Positions 1 through 9,429 of a stretch of DNA of 64,000 nucleotides are shown in pieces (positions within the stretch are counted from its first letter, which is position 1; each line of letters opens with the position of its first letter). The stretch is from Flavobacterium eburneipallidum. GTDB lineage: Bacteria > Bacteroidota > Bacteroidia > Flavobacteriales > Flavobacteriaceae. The stretch is from NCBI RefSeq assembly GCF_027111355.2, contig NZ_CP114291.2, positions 1,736,001-1,800,000 on the forward strand, in the 5' to 3' direction. The position numbers and the translations under genes are program-made. The notes below the pieces were generated by a model. The model did not search any database. It saw only the letters and a program-made list of their open reading frames with translations, and was not told where the DNA came from.

Positions 1-1
1 G

Positions 2-1081
2 AAGAGAATATCTGTTTTCGCAGGCGCACTTGCCTTGTTGTGTCTAATAAGTTGTACAAACAAAAAAGAAGAAAAAGAAGAAGCTGAAAAATTTGTGGTG
101 ACCAATCCCATAAAAATCGATACTTCATTTACCAAACAATATGTTTCGCAAATCCGTTCGGTGCGCAATATTGAAATCCGAGCTCAAGAAAAAGGATACT
201 TGCAAAACATTTATGTTGACGAAGGGCAGTATGTAAAAGCAGGTCAGTTGCTGTTCCGAATTATGCCGGGAATGTATCAGGCAGAATTGCTAAAAGCACA
301 AGCCGAAGCCAAAGGAGCTGAAATTGAATTACAAAATGCTAAAAGTCTTGCGGATAAAAATATCGTTTCTAAAAACGAGCAAGCATTGGCTCAAGCCAAA
401 TTAGAGCAGGCTAGGGCAGAAGTAGCTTTGGCAAAATTACATTTATCATTTACCGAAATCAGAGCGCCATTCTCAGGAACTATCGATAGAATTCCATTAA
501 AATTAGGAAGTCTTATTGATGAAGGCGAATTACTAACGAGCCTTTCTGATAACAGTCAGATGTTTGCTTATTTTAATGTTTCCGAGCCGGAATATTTGGA
601 TTATCAAACCCATATAAAAGACAGAGCCAATACCAAAGTTAGTTTGCTTTTGGCAAATAACGAAGTCTTTAAATTCAAAGGAAATGTGGAAGTAATCGAA
701 AGTGAGTTTAATAATGAAACTGGAAATATCGCTTTCAGAGCACGATTCCCAAATACAGATAAATTATTAAAACATGGTGAAACAGCAGAAGTTCAAATGA
801 TTGTTCCATTGAAAAATGCTATCGTAATTCCACAAAAAGCGACTTATGAAATTCAAGATAAAAAGTATGTTTTTGTCGTGAATAAAAACAATGTAATCGA
901 GTCCAAAGAAATTACAGTTACAGGTGAAATTCCTGATTTATACGTGATTGCCAGTGGAATTTCTGTGGACGATAAAATTTTATTAGAAGGCGTTCAGAAA
1001 GTGAAAGACGATGACAAAATTAAATACGAATATGTGTCACCAAACGAAGTAATTACTCATTTGCGACTAAAAGCAGAATAA
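2..1081 (+). CDS. RND efflux periplasmic adaptor (membrane fusion protein), 5' end outside window
   Basis: This is the adaptor of a tripartite RND pump, linking the inner-membrane permease to the outer-membrane channel. The reading frame is open from base 2 and begins inside a lipoprotein signal peptide (hydrophobic ALALLCLISC, lipobox ending in Cys, then a charged KKEEKEE stretch), so the true start lies left of the window. Two lipoyl half-motifs (GYLQNIYVDEGQYVKAGQ and RAPFSGTIDRIPLKLG) flank an Ala/Glu/Lys-rich alpha-hairpin, followed by beta-barrel and membrane-proximal regions. This is the usual AcrA/MexE order. The permease gene follows after 64 bases and the outer-membrane factor after that, which supports the assignment. 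The substrate cannot be read from the sequence. Confidence 0.95.
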   Translation, partial: KRISVFAGALALLCLISCTNKKEEKEEAEKFVVTNPIKIDTSFTKQYVSQIRSVRNIEIRAQEKGYLQNIYVDEGQYVKAGQLLFRIMPGMYQAELLKAQAEAKGAEIELQNAKSLADKNIVSKNEQALAQAKLEQARAEVALAKLHLSFTEIRAPFSGTIDRIPLKLGSLIDEGELLTSLSDNSQMFAYFNVSEPEYLDYQTHIKDRANTKVSLLLANNEVFKFKGNVEVIESEFNNETGNIAFRARFPNTDKLLKHGETAEVQMIVPLKNAIVIPQKATYEIQDKKYVFVVNKNNVIESKEITVTGEIPDLYVIASGISVDDKILLEGVQKVKDDDKIKYEYVSPNEVITHLRLKAE

Positions 1082-1145
1082 AAAGTGATCAGTATTCAGG
1101 TTGCAGTTTCAACTTCAATTGGTTTAATCATTAAAAAATAAATAA

Positions 1146-4100
1146 ATGTTTAATAAATTCATACAAAGACCAGTGCTATCCATAGTGATATCGCTTATAA
1201 TTGTCTTTTTAGGGGTATTGTCGGTACTCAATTTACCGATTACCCAGTTTCCTTCCATTTCGCCACCTATGGTAAATATTACCGCTGATTATCCTGGATC
1301 CAATGGAGAATTGATGATCAAATCGGTTATCATTCCGTTAGAAAGAGCGTTAAATGGAGTTCCGGGAATGAAATACATGACTTCCGATGCCGGAAATGAC
1401 GGTGAAGCCAGTATTCAGGTCGTTTTTAATTTAGGAACCGATCCGAATCAGGCGGCGATTAATGTACAGAATCGTGTGGCTTCGGTTACCAATAAATTGC
1501 CACCATTAGTAGTTCGTGAAGGGGTGAAAATTACCCGTGAAGTACCGAGTATGTTGATGTATGTGAATCTTTATAGTACGGACAAAAATACCGATATGAA
1601 GTTCTTGTACAATTATGCCGACATCAACGTATTATCCGAATTAAAAAGAGTAAACGGTGTAGGTTCCGGAGATATTTTGGGAACACGTGAATATGCGATG
1701 CGTATTTGGCTAAAACCAGACCGTATGTTAGCATATAAAATTTCTGCCGAAGAAGTAATGGAAGCATTATCGAGCCAAAGTTTGGAAGCTTCGCCAGGAA
1801 AAACGGGAGAAAGTTCGGGAAAACGTTCACAAGCTTTTGAATATGTATTGAAATATTCGGGGCGTTTTACCACCAAGGAACAATACGGAAATATTGTAGT
1901 ACGATCCAATAGCAACGGTGAATTGTTGCGTTTGAAAGACATTGCCAAAGTGGAATTTGGTAGTTCGATGTATGATATTTATTCGAATTTGAACGGAAGA
2001 CCATCTGCGGCGATTGTATTAAAACAATCTTTTGGATCGAATGCGAATCAGGTTATTAAAGATCTAAAAACCAAACTTGAAAAAATTAAGACCAAATTCC
2101 CAAAAGGAATGGATTATGAAATCTCCTATGACGTTTCTAAATTCCTGGATGCTTCTATCGAAAAAGTAATTCATACTTTAGTTGAAGCCTTTATTTTGGT
2201 AGGATTGGTGGTATTTCTTTTCTTGGGCGATTGGCGTTCCACGGTAATTCCTGCCATTGCAGTACCTGTTTCTTTGGTTGGAACTTTTGCCTTTATGACT
2301 TTCTTCGATATTTCCCTAAACTTGATAACATTATTCGCCTTGGTTCTTGCCATTGGAGTCGTCGTCGATGATGCGATTGTGGTTATCGAAGCTGTTCACG
2401 CCAAGATGGAGGAAGAACATCTTTCGCCACTAAAGGCAACTAAAAAAGCGATGCACGAAATTGCTGGAGCTATTATAGCGATTACATTTTTGATGGCTGC
2501 TGTATTTATTCCAGTTGCGTTTATGTCGGGTCCGGTTGGAGTTTTTTACAGACAGTTTTCGATTACGATGGCAACGGCTATTATCCTTTCGGGAATTGTC
2601 GCTTTGACTTTGACACCGGCGCTTTGTGCGATAATGTTGAAAAACAATCACGGTAAACCAAAAAAGAAAACGCCTATCAATCAATTTATTGATGGTTTCA
2701 ATAACAAATTCAATTTTGCTCAAGGCAAATACCAAAACGTATTAGGTAAAATCGTTAATAGAAGATCGGTTACGCTTATTGCTCTTCTTGGATTTTGCGC
2801 TGGAACCTGGTTTGTTAGTAGCACTGTTCCTTCAGGATTTATTCCAAATGAAGATCAGGGAATGTTTTATGCGATTATTCAAACACCTCCGGGATCTTCG
2901 CTAGAAAGAACCAATAATATTGCAGAGAAATTGCAAAAAGAAGCCGAAAAAATTGATGGTGTAAAATCAGTTTCCTCATTAGCAGGTTACGAAATTTTGA
3001 CCGAAGGAACTGGAGCCAATGCTGGAACTTGTTTGATTAATCTTAAAAGTTGGGAGAACCGAAAAGAATCGGTACAAGAGATAATGACAGAACTGGAAGA
3101 AAGATCGAAAGATATTCCAGGAGCCAATATCGAATTTTTCCAGCCACCAGCAGTTCCTGGATATGGAGCAGCAGGAGGATTTGAACTTCGTTTACTAGAC
3201 AAAACTGGAACCAGTGATTTCAAAAAATTGGAAGAAGTCAATAAAGAATTTGTTGAGGAATTGAATAAACGTCCCGAATTAACGAATGTTTTTAGTTTCT
3301 TCAGCGCCAGTTTCCCTCAATATATGATGAAAGTCGATAATGATATCGCACAGCAAAAAGGTGTTTCTATCGAAAATGCGATGAATACATTGTCAACTTT
3401 AGTGGGAAGTAATTACGAAATCAGTTTCATTAAATACGGAATCAACTATAAAGTAATAGTTCAGGCGGCTCCAGAATATCGTGCGCAACCCGATGATATT
3501 TTGAAATTGTATGTCAAAAATAACAGAGACGAAATGGTGCCATTTTCAGCCTTTATGAAATTAGAAAAAGTATATGGACTTTCGGAAATCACCCGACACA
3601 ATATGTACACTTCTACTGAAATTAGTGGTGGAGCTGCGCCAGGCTACAGTTCCGGAACAGCAATTAAAGTGATTCAGGAAGTGGCAGCCAAGAAATTACC
3701 AAGAGGCTACGATATTGATTGGGCGGGAATTTCTGCCGATGAGGTAGCGCAAGGTAATCAGGCCATTTGGGTATTCCTGATTTGTTTGGGATTTGTCTAT
3801 TTGGTTTTGGCGGCTCAATATGAAAGTTTCATTCTGCCTTTATCCGTAATTCTTTCTTTGCCGGCAGGTATTTTTGGAGCTTTCTTTTTACTGAAAATAG
3901 CAGGATTAGAAAACAACATTTATGCCCAAGTGGCAATGGTAATGCTTATTGGTTTGCTGGGTAAAAATGCCGTACTGATTGTCGAATTTGCCATTCAAAG
4001 GCACGCCGCTGGTAAATCAGTTCTAGACGCAGCGATGGAAGGAGCAAAAGCCAGATTCCGTCCTATTTTGATGACTTCATTTGCTTTTATTGCAGGTTTA

Positions 4101-4313
4101 ATTCCGTTGGTATTTGCTTCTGGACCAGGTAAAATTGGTAACCGAACTATAGGTACGGCTGCTGCAGGAGGAATGCTCATCGGAACGATTTGCGGTGTAT
4201 TTATTATTCCAGGCTTGTATTATGTTTTCGGAAAGATTGCTGAAAAATACAAACTGGTCAAAACTGAAAAAGAAAATCCATTAACCGAAGAATTTGATGA
4301 TAATGAAGCTTAA
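1146..4313 (+). CDS. RND multidrug efflux permease, HAE1/AcrB type
   Basis: Inner-membrane proton-driven drug exporter of the AcrB/MexF family, 1055 residues, the normal family length. The N-terminus (FIQRPVLSIVISL) is the typical first transmembrane segment. The proton relay is intact: a DD pair at residues 408-409 in VVVDDAIVVIE and Lys940 in LLGKNAVLIVEF match AcrB Asp407, Asp408 and Lys940 almost exactly. Two large periplasmic loops lie between TM1-2 and TM7-8, and the second TM block follows residue about 870. It sits between the adaptor and the outer-membrane factor in one operon, whose coding sequence it overlaps by a few bases. The drug range is unknown. I see no regulator gene within the window. 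Confidence 0.97.
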   Translation: MFNKFIQRPVLSIVISLIIVFLGVLSVLNLPITQFPSISPPMVNITADYPGSNGELMIKSVIIPLERALNGVPGMKYMTSDAGNDGEASIQVVFNLGTDPNQAAINVQNRVASVTNKLPPLVVREGVKITREVPSMLMYVNLYSTDKNTDMKFLYNYADINVLSELKRVNGVGSGDILGTREYAMRIWLKPDRMLAYKISAEEVMEALSSQSLEASPGKTGESSGKRSQAFEYVLKYSGRFTTKEQYGNIVVRSNSNGELLRLKDIAKVEFGSSMYDIYSNLNGRPSAAIVLKQSFGSNANQVIKDLKTKLEKIKTKFPKGMDYEISYDVSKFLDASIEKVIHTLVEAFILVGLVVFLFLGDWRSTVIPAIAVPVSLVGTFAFMTFFDISLNLITLFALVLAIGVVVDDAIVVIEAVHAKMEEEHLSPLKATKKAMHEIAGAIIAITFLMAAVFIPVAFMSGPVGVFYRQFSITMATAIILSGIVALTLTPALCAIMLKNNHGKPKKKTPINQFIDGFNNKFNFAQGKYQNVLGKIVNRRSVTLIALLGFCAGTWFVSSTVPSGFIPNEDQGMFYAIIQTPPGSSLERTNNIAEKLQKEAEKIDGVKSVSSLAGYEILTEGTGANAGTCLINLKSWENRKESVQEIMTELEERSKDIPGANIEFFQPPAVPGYGAAGGFELRLLDKTGTSDFKKLEEVNKEFVEELNKRPELTNVFSFFSASFPQYMMKVDNDIAQQKGVSIENAMNTLSTLVGSNYEISFIKYGINYKVIVQAAPEYRAQPDDILKLYVKNNRDEMVPFSAFMKLEKVYGLSEITRHNMYTSTEISGGAAPGYSSGTAIKVIQEVAAKKLPRGYDIDWAGISADEVAQGNQAIWVFLICLGFVYLVLAAQYESFILPLSVILSLPAGIFGAFFLLKIAGLENNIYAQVAMVMLIGLLGKNAVLIVEFAIQRHAAGKSVLDAAMEGAKARFRPILMTSFAFIAGLIPLVFASGPGKIGNRTIGTAAAGGMLIGTICGVFIIPGLYYVFGKIAEKYKLVKTEKENPLTEEFDDNEA

Positions 4314-5736
4314 AATAAAACCTTATAAATATCTTATCCCGCTAGGCATTTGCTTGGCGGTGACAAGTTGTACGCCAACTCTTGCACCATTGGCAGATAC
4401 CAAATCGTTACCACAATCTTTCGATAAAAGTACCGATACAACGAATACAGCAGCGACTTCCTGGCGCACTTATTTCAAAGAACCAAATCTGATTAATCTG
4501 ATTGACATTGCTTTGAAAAACAATCAGGAATTACAGATTACCTTACAGGAAATAGAAATCGCTAAAAACGATATTCGGGTTCGCAAAGGAGCTCTGTTAC
4601 CAAAAGTGGGTATCGGAGCAGGAGCAGGAATCGAAAAAGTAGGCAGATATACCAGTCAAGGAGCTGGAGATGCTTCTACTGAAATTACGCCTGGTAAAGA
4701 AACTCCAGATCCATTGGGCGATTTGAAAATAGCAGCTTATGCCAATTGGGAAGTCGATATTTGGAAAAAATTACGCAATTCCAAGAAAGCAGCCGTGAGT
4801 CGCTATTTATCAAGTGTCGAAGGAAAGAATTTTGTGATCACTAATCTTATTGCCGAAGTTGCCGATTTGTATTACGAATTGTTGGCTCTCGATAGTCAGT
4901 TGGATATTGTAAAACAAAATATCGCCTTACAATCAAACGCTTTGGAAATCGTAAAATTTCAGAAACAAGCTGCCAAAGCAACAGAATTAGGCGTTCAAAA
5001 ATTTCAGGCAGAAGTTATGGCTTCCAAAAGTATGGAGTTTGAAATTGTTCAAAACATAAAAGAAACGGAGAATAAGATCAACTTTTTGCTAGGACAATAT
5101 CCGCAGGAAATCAAGAGAGACAAAACCAATTTTGTAGATTTGTTGCCTTCGGTAATTAATTCAGGAATTCCGTCACAATTGTTAGCGAATCGACCTGATA
5201 TCAAACAAGCCGAATTAGAACTGGAAGCTGCAAAACTGGATGTAAAAGTAGCTCGTGCCGAATTTTATCCTTCGCTGGATATTACAGCAAATATAGGTGT
5301 CAATGCTTTTAAACCATCCTATTTATTTACGCTTCCTGAATCGTTGTTGTATTCTTTGGCAGGAGATTTGGCCGCACCATTGATTAACAGAAATGCACTC
5401 AAAGCTGAATACAGTTCGGCCAATGCCCGACAAATTCAGGCTTTGTACAATTACGAACGTACGATTCTGAATGCGTATCTGGAAGTTTCGAGTCAGCTTT
5501 CTAAAATCTCTAATTTAGAGAAAAGCTATGATTTGAAATCCCAACAAGTAGCTGCTTTAAATCGTTCTATTGATGTAGCGGGTGATTTATTCAAGTCGGC
5601 AAGAGTAGATTATTTTGAAGTTTTGATGACCCAACGTGATGCTTTGGAATCCAAACTCGAATTGATTGAAACCAAAAAAGAACAACTGAAAGCCTCTGTC
5701 CACGTTTATAGAGAACTAGGCGGCGGTTGGAAATAA
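4303..5736 (+). CDS. Outer-membrane efflux lipoprotein, NodT/TolC family
   Basis: Outer-membrane channel of the RND pump, 477 residues from the ATG at 4303. In-frame alternatives exist at 4297 (ATG) and 4294 (TTG), but 4303 gives the cleanest signal peptide: MKLKIKPYK, then a hydrophobic run ending in LAVTSC, a lipobox. The body shows the repeated helical pattern of TolC-like proteins, with two outer-membrane efflux repeats. LLANRPDIKQAELELEAA is the family hallmark in the second half. The start overlaps the end of the permease gene, which implies translational coupling. A strong intrinsic terminator follows at 5756, so this is the last gene of the operon. Confidence 0.95.
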   Translation: MKLKIKPYKYLIPLGICLAVTSCTPTLAPLADTKSLPQSFDKSTDTTNTAATSWRTYFKEPNLINLIDIALKNNQELQITLQEIEIAKNDIRVRKGALLPKVGIGAGAGIEKVGRYTSQGAGDASTEITPGKETPDPLGDLKIAAYANWEVDIWKKLRNSKKAAVSRYLSSVEGKNFVITNLIAEVADLYYELLALDSQLDIVKQNIALQSNALEIVKFQKQAAKATELGVQKFQAEVMASKSMEFEIVQNIKETENKINFLLGQYPQEIKRDKTNFVDLLPSVINSGIPSQLLANRPDIKQAELELEAAKLDVKVARAEFYPSLDITANIGVNAFKPSYLFTLPESLLYSLAGDLAAPLINRNALKAEYSSANARQIQALYNYERTILNAYLEVSSQLSKISNLEKSYDLKSQQVAALNRSIDVAGDLFKSARVDYFEVLMTQRDALESKLELIETKKEQLKASVHVYRELGGGWK

Positions 5737-5755
5737 TACCATTTTTTATTGTTGG

Positions 5756-5792
5756 AAAGCCCTAAACAGAGTTGAGTGTTTAGGGCTTTTTT
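5756..5792 (+). terminator. Intrinsic terminator of the efflux operon
   Basis: A perfect 13-bp stem (AAAGCCCTAAACA at 5756-5768 pairing with 5777-5789) with an 8-base loop and a run of T. It lies 20 bases after the stop of the outer-membrane factor gene and ends the three-gene efflux operon. The A-rich left flank could also serve the converging gene at 5820. Confidence 0.93.
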
Positions 5793-5819
5793 GTGTTTAT
5801 ACGAACTTTTATTATGGAG

Positions 5820-6227
5820 TTATTCTGCAGGAAGTTTAGTCATATCCATATAGAAAATTTCCCAAGTGTGACCGTCAAAATCTTCTATGGTGCGCTGTTG
5901 CATAAAGCCATAATCTCTCAATTCGATTGGTTCAGTTCCGCCTGCTTCTAGTCCATTAGTGACTATAGTGTTTACCTCTTCAAGGCTTTCTACCGATAGC
6001 GAAAAAAGTCCTGCTACAGCAGTTTTAGTTTCTGCAATGGGTTTAGTGATAAAACTTGCAAATTTTTCGTGAGACAAAATCATTACAAAAATAGTTTCGC
6101 TCCAAACCATACATTTTCCAGTGTCGTCAGAGAATTGAGGGTTATTGGTGAATCCTAATGCAGTATAAAAGGCCATCGATTTTTCAACATCTTTTACTGC
6201 TAAATTGATAAATACTTGTTTTGCCAT
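5820..6227 (-). CDS. VOC (glyoxalase/bleomycin resistance fold) family protein
   Basis: A 135-residue single-domain protein of the vicinal oxygen chelate superfamily. The N-terminus FINLAVKDVEKSMAFYTALGF is the standard first beta-alpha unit, and the C-terminal part DGHTWEIFYMD carries the usual metal-site Glu. The family covers dioxygenases, glyoxalases and antibiotic-binding proteins. This subgroup (FMILSHEKF, RDYGFMQQRTIEDFDGH) resembles small cytosolic members annotated only as VOC proteins, so no substrate can be given. It converges with the efflux operon and is probably a single-gene unit. Confidence 0.9.
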   Translation of the reverse strand: MAKQVFINLAVKDVEKSMAFYTALGFTNNPQFSDDTGKCMVWSETIFVMILSHEKFASFITKPIAETKTAVAGLFSLSVESLEEVNTIVTNGLEAGGTEPIELRDYGFMQQRTIEDFDGHTWEIFYMDMTKLPAE

Positions 6228-6316
6228 TGTATTTTTTTTTAGTAATTTAACGAATGATATGAGATAAAGATAGTTTTTTTATGTTTTGAAAAATAACCAT
6301 CTTATAGTTTTTTGTA

Positions 6317-6616
6317 TCAAAGCCAAAGAACCACATTAATCGTTTTTTGTGCTTCGATAGTTTCTTTTTTTCTTATCTCGGCTTTTAGTGGTAACAAATA
6401 GGTTTCTTTTTTTGAATCAAACCAAATCGCTGTTTGCCAATTAGTACTGTCGATTTGGGCAGTGGCTTTTAATCTTCCCCAGCCTTCTTCTTCGGATTGT
6501 AGTAAGTTTCTAATTTCTTTGGCCATTTCTTCTGGAAGCGAAACAAAATACCAGCCTCCAGGCGCACTATGTTGCCAAACTGTTGCAGTAAACTCATATT
6601 TTATTTTTCCATTCAA
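6317..6616 (-). CDS. DUF1905 domain protein
   Basis: A 99-residue protein matching the DUF1905 family: TATVWQHSAPGGWYFVSLP near the start, then GWGRLKATAQI and a closing Leu-rich strand. The family forms a small beta-barrel, and related domains are sometimes fused to YdeI/OmpD-associated domains. Its function is unknown. No in-frame ATG lies between the upstream stop and the conserved region, so TTG at 6616 is the most likely start; an out-of-frame ATG at 6612 is followed at once by a stop. The 89-base gap to the VOC gene downstream allows cotranscription. Confidence 0.8.
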   Translation of the reverse strand: MNGKIKYEFTATVWQHSAPGGWYFVSLPEEMAKEIRNLLQSEEEGWGRLKATAQIDSTNWQTAIWFDSKKETYLLPLKAEIRKKETIEAQKTINVVLWL

Positions 6617-6710
6617 AGCGAATCTGGTTTGTTTGAAATTTTTATTTAAGGATTTTTGGAAGAATTTGGGGGGCTAGTTTCTAGCGGACATATCTAGCAG
6701 ATTTAATTTT

Positions 6711-7291
6711 TTATAATTTTATTACCGCACCTATATTTAGATTACCTCCTTTATTTTTAAGAATATAAATTTCATCTTGATCTACATTTGTTAATCCTGA
6801 AAAACCTTGGTAGTCTAATAAAATTCCTATATTTTTTCTTATTTCAATTTTGTAACCAATTCCAAGATCGATACCAGTTTGTTTATTTTTAATTTGTGCT
6901 CCTAAAATATTTTGTCTTTCAGAATTGTTTGTTCTAAAACTTGCTGTTATCCCGAAGTTTAAATTCCATTTTCTGGTGCTTCCAAAATGCCAATTTGCAT
7001 TAATCGGAAAATTGATATAATCAACTTCAAAATTATCATTAAATGTTTTTCCGCCCATTTTTTTGATAAAGTAAACCTGTGCGTAAACTCCAAATTCTAT
7101 TCAGATAATAATCACCAGTAATGCCAAAATTTGTAGAACTTAATGAACTTGATGGATTTCCTGATACGTAATAATTAAAAGTTGATATTCCAATCTTGGG
7201 TGTCAATTCTAGATCATTTTTTTCTCGAATTTGAGAATACAAATTCATGGAACTAAAATAAAAACACAACCAAGTAAATAATTTTCTTCAT
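6711..7291 (-). pseudogene. Outer-membrane beta-barrel (porin-like) protein gene with two homopolymer frameshifts
   Basis: Read on the minus strand, an ATG at 7291 opens a typical signal peptide (MKKIIYLVV) but meets a stop after 12 codons. Removing one T from the T5 run near 7259-7263 joins it to YFSSMNLYSQ, a signal-peptidase I site, and to barrel strands ending at LLYQK. A second break occurs in an A7 run near 7059-7065. Removing one A there joins LLYQK to MGGKTFNDNFEVDYINFP and continues to the natural stop at 6711. The restored protein would be about 190 residues with alternating barrel strands (GIGYKIEIRKNIGILLDYQGF) and would belong to the PorT/outer-membrane beta-barrel class. Both lesions are single-base changes in homopolymers, so a sequencing artefact is a real alternative to a true pseudogene. 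Confidence 0.72.
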
Positions 7292-7500
7292 TTTAGTTTT
7301 TTGGATTAAATCAGGATTGAACAGGATTTTAATTGTTCGTGCTGCCGCAGACAAAGAAACTCTATCTGTTTTTGGTGTTGGTTTTTTATTTAGTCTCGAC
7401 TTATCAAAATTAACATATTATGATTGTTTTTTTGTCATTAATTTAAATAGTTTTTTAGTATTAAAATAAATTACTACATTTCATCCATAAAAAAATATTT

Positions 7501-8289
7501 ATGCAACCGTTACAACTCATTTCCATTGGCGGAATAATGACAGGAGGAACTACGAGACCTGTCAATATAATTGCATTAGATGAAAATGGTAATCCAAATA
7601 AATATATTATGAAGGTTTTTACCGAAAAAAATATATTGCAAAATGTTTCGGTAGCTAAAGAGATTATTTGTTCAGAGTTGGCGAGAGATTTTGATTTAAT
7701 TTGTCCAAATTATAGTATAATAAACTTCGATCATTCAGAAATTATAGATTTATATGATGAGCATAAATATATAACTTTAGATAAAGGTTATAAATTTTGT
7801 AGTGAATTTGTTGAACAAAATGCAATCTTTAATCCATTAGTAACTAATTCTTTTTTAAAAGATTATGAGGCTGCAAATATTTTTGCTTTTGATTTGTTTG
7901 TTTATAATGTTGATAGAGGAGGAGAACATAATAAGCCAAATTTATTAATTAATGATACGAGTCTTATTTTAATTGACCATGAGTTAACTTTTCCTTTTAT
8001 AAACGATACAAATCAGATTGTTGATTATGAGATTTTTTTAGGAAATTATCAATTTCAAAAACATATATTGATAAAACATTTGAGGTCTTTAAGAAACAAA
8101 GAAGGAATTTTTGATGGATTTTTGGAAATGTTAAAACATTTGAATATTAATAATTTAAGTGCTATTTTTGATGAAATGGATAAATTTAATATTTCATATG
8201 TTGAAAGACAAAAATTTATACATTACTTTGTATGGGCTAAAAATAATGTTGTTATTTTTGAACGATATTTAAAAGGAATGATAGGATGA
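7501..8289 (+). CDS. HipA-like kinase domain protein (HipA_2 type)
   Basis: A 262-residue protein resembling the HipA-like kinase family rather than full-length HipA. A glycine-rich loop (GGIMTGGTTRP, residues 10-20) and Lys38 in YIMKVF suit ATP binding. NVDR at 136-139 with Asn147 suits the catalytic loop, and Asp159 in LIDHE suits the metal-binding Asp. The N-terminal HipA subdomain and any HipB-like XRE partner are absent. It overlaps the DUF3037 gene by 4 bases (ATGA), so the two are translationally coupled. Base composition is unusually AT-rich: in 7741-7800 I count 10 G or C in 60 bases, unlike the flanking genes. Function is unknown; toxin-like or defence roles are inference. Confidence 0.78.
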   Translation: MQPLQLISIGGIMTGGTTRPVNIIALDENGNPNKYIMKVFTEKNILQNVSVAKEIICSELARDFDLICPNYSIINFDHSEIIDLYDEHKYITLDKGYKFCSEFVEQNAIFNPLVTNSFLKDYEAANIFAFDLFVYNVDRGGEHNKPNLLINDTSLILIDHELTFPFINDTNQIVDYEIFLGNYQFQKHILIKHLRSLRNKEGIFDGFLEMLKHLNINNLSAIFDEMDKFNISYVERQKFIHYFVWAKNNVVIFERYLKGMIG

Positions 8290-9149
8290 AAACTAATTTT
8301 TATACATACTGTATTTTAAAGTATAAGCACTCACCTTATTTAGATGAGAGTATAAATATTGGCGTGCTTATTTATTTTAATGACACTCAAAGATTTTTGT
8401 TTAAATATTCAAAGACTTTGAATAGGGTAAAAAGTATTTATAATAATGTGCCTGAAAAAACAATTAAAGAATATATTAGACAAATTGATAGACATTTAAA
8501 AATTTATCAAAACACGTTTGATAATATTTTTCCTTTAAATGATTTAAATTTAAAAACATTTTTATCTCGTTATATTTTACCTAATGATAGTTCTGTTTTA
8601 CAATTTTCACATTTTAAAACTGAATCTTTAAGAGATTTTAGTGAAGAATTTATTGAAAAAATTGTTTTGGATAAAGTGTTTATTGATGATTTAAAAACAC
8701 AAATAAGCCATCAACAAGAACCTAAAATTATATCAAAACTTTTATCTACTTTAAAAGATTCTGGATTAAATCAATTTCGTCATAAAACTAGTAGATTTCA
8801 AGAAGATTATGTTTTAACAAATGAAACTGGAAATGAGTTTAAATTTGATATTGCATGGCAAAATGGTACGCTTAATTTGGTTAAACCAATTGGTTTTGAT
8901 TTGAAAGAAGGAATAGGTATTGCAAATAAAGCACATAAAAATTTTGGTCAATTTTACGATCTTCAAAGTGAAGCTGAAAAAAATAATTTATGTTATGATT
9001 TAATTTTAGGAAGGCCTACTAATCGAAATCTTTTCAAAGATTATGATCACGCCGTAAAGCTTTTACAAAACATAAAGAATTCAAGATTAATAGATGCAGA
9101 TGACCTTAAGGAATATTCTAAAAAAGTGATTACTGCAATTTCTGAATAG
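8286..9149 (+). CDS. DUF3037 domain protein, partner of the HipA-like kinase
   Basis: A 287-residue protein whose first part (FYTYCILKYKHSPYLDESINIGVLIYF) fits the DUF3037 family, a domain of unknown function that I recall lying next to HipA-like kinase genes in other genomes. No signal peptide or membrane segment is visible. The middle is Lys/Asp/Phe-rich and helical in appearance. It starts inside the stop codon of the kinase gene and shares its AT-rich composition, so the two were probably acquired together. It could be a substrate, regulator or antitoxin of the kinase, but the sequence does not decide. A bidirectional terminator follows at 9376. Confidence 0.75.
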   Translation: MKTNFYTYCILKYKHSPYLDESINIGVLIYFNDTQRFLFKYSKTLNRVKSIYNNVPEKTIKEYIRQIDRHLKIYQNTFDNIFPLNDLNLKTFLSRYILPNDSSVLQFSHFKTESLRDFSEEFIEKIVLDKVFIDDLKTQISHQQEPKIISKLLSTLKDSGLNQFRHKTSRFQEDYVLTNETGNEFKFDIAWQNGTLNLVKPIGFDLKEGIGIANKAHKNFGQFYDLQSEAEKNNLCYDLILGRPTNRNLFKDYDHAVKLLQNIKNSRLIDADDLKEYSKKVITAISE

Positions 9150-9375
9150 TTAGTTTTTCTGCGTTTTTCCTAAACTTACGCCCAAACTTGTATATACACG
9201 CTACAAACCTTCACACATACACCCAAAATCAACAAGATTAGGGAAGTTTTGTTCCGCTTTTTACTTTTTCAAATATATTGATTTTTTCCTGCAAATTTAA
9301 AAAAATTAAATATTTTTCGTACTAATAATTTGCGCTCAATTATTCCTAATGAGTGTTTGGAATAAGTAGTTACAA

Positions 9376-9407
9376 AAAAAAACAGCTTCGTAAAAAGCTG
9401 TTTTTTT
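9376..9407. terminator. Bidirectional intrinsic terminator between DUF3037 and E1 genes
   Basis: A 13-bp stem (AAAAAAACAGCTT at 9376-9388 pairing with 9395-9407) around a 6-base loop, with A-tract and T-tract on the two sides. It can stop transcripts from both directions and lies between two converging genes. The rest of the 280-base gap (9150-9375) shows no gene. It shifts from the AT-rich island to more mixed composition. Confidence 0.85.
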
Positions 9408-9429
9408 ATACTTATTGGAGCCAAACTTT

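Noticed and set aside
2430..2735. Antisense open frame inside the RND permease gene
   Set aside because: It is one of many long antisense frames over real genes, with no homology sense and no ribosome or promoter signal. It is treated as a shadow of the coding strand.
7501..9149. Canonical HipBA toxin-antitoxin operon
   Set aside because: No XRE-type HipB gene is adjacent and the kinase lacks the HipA N-terminal subdomain. The pair is described as a HipA-like/DUF3037 unit instead.
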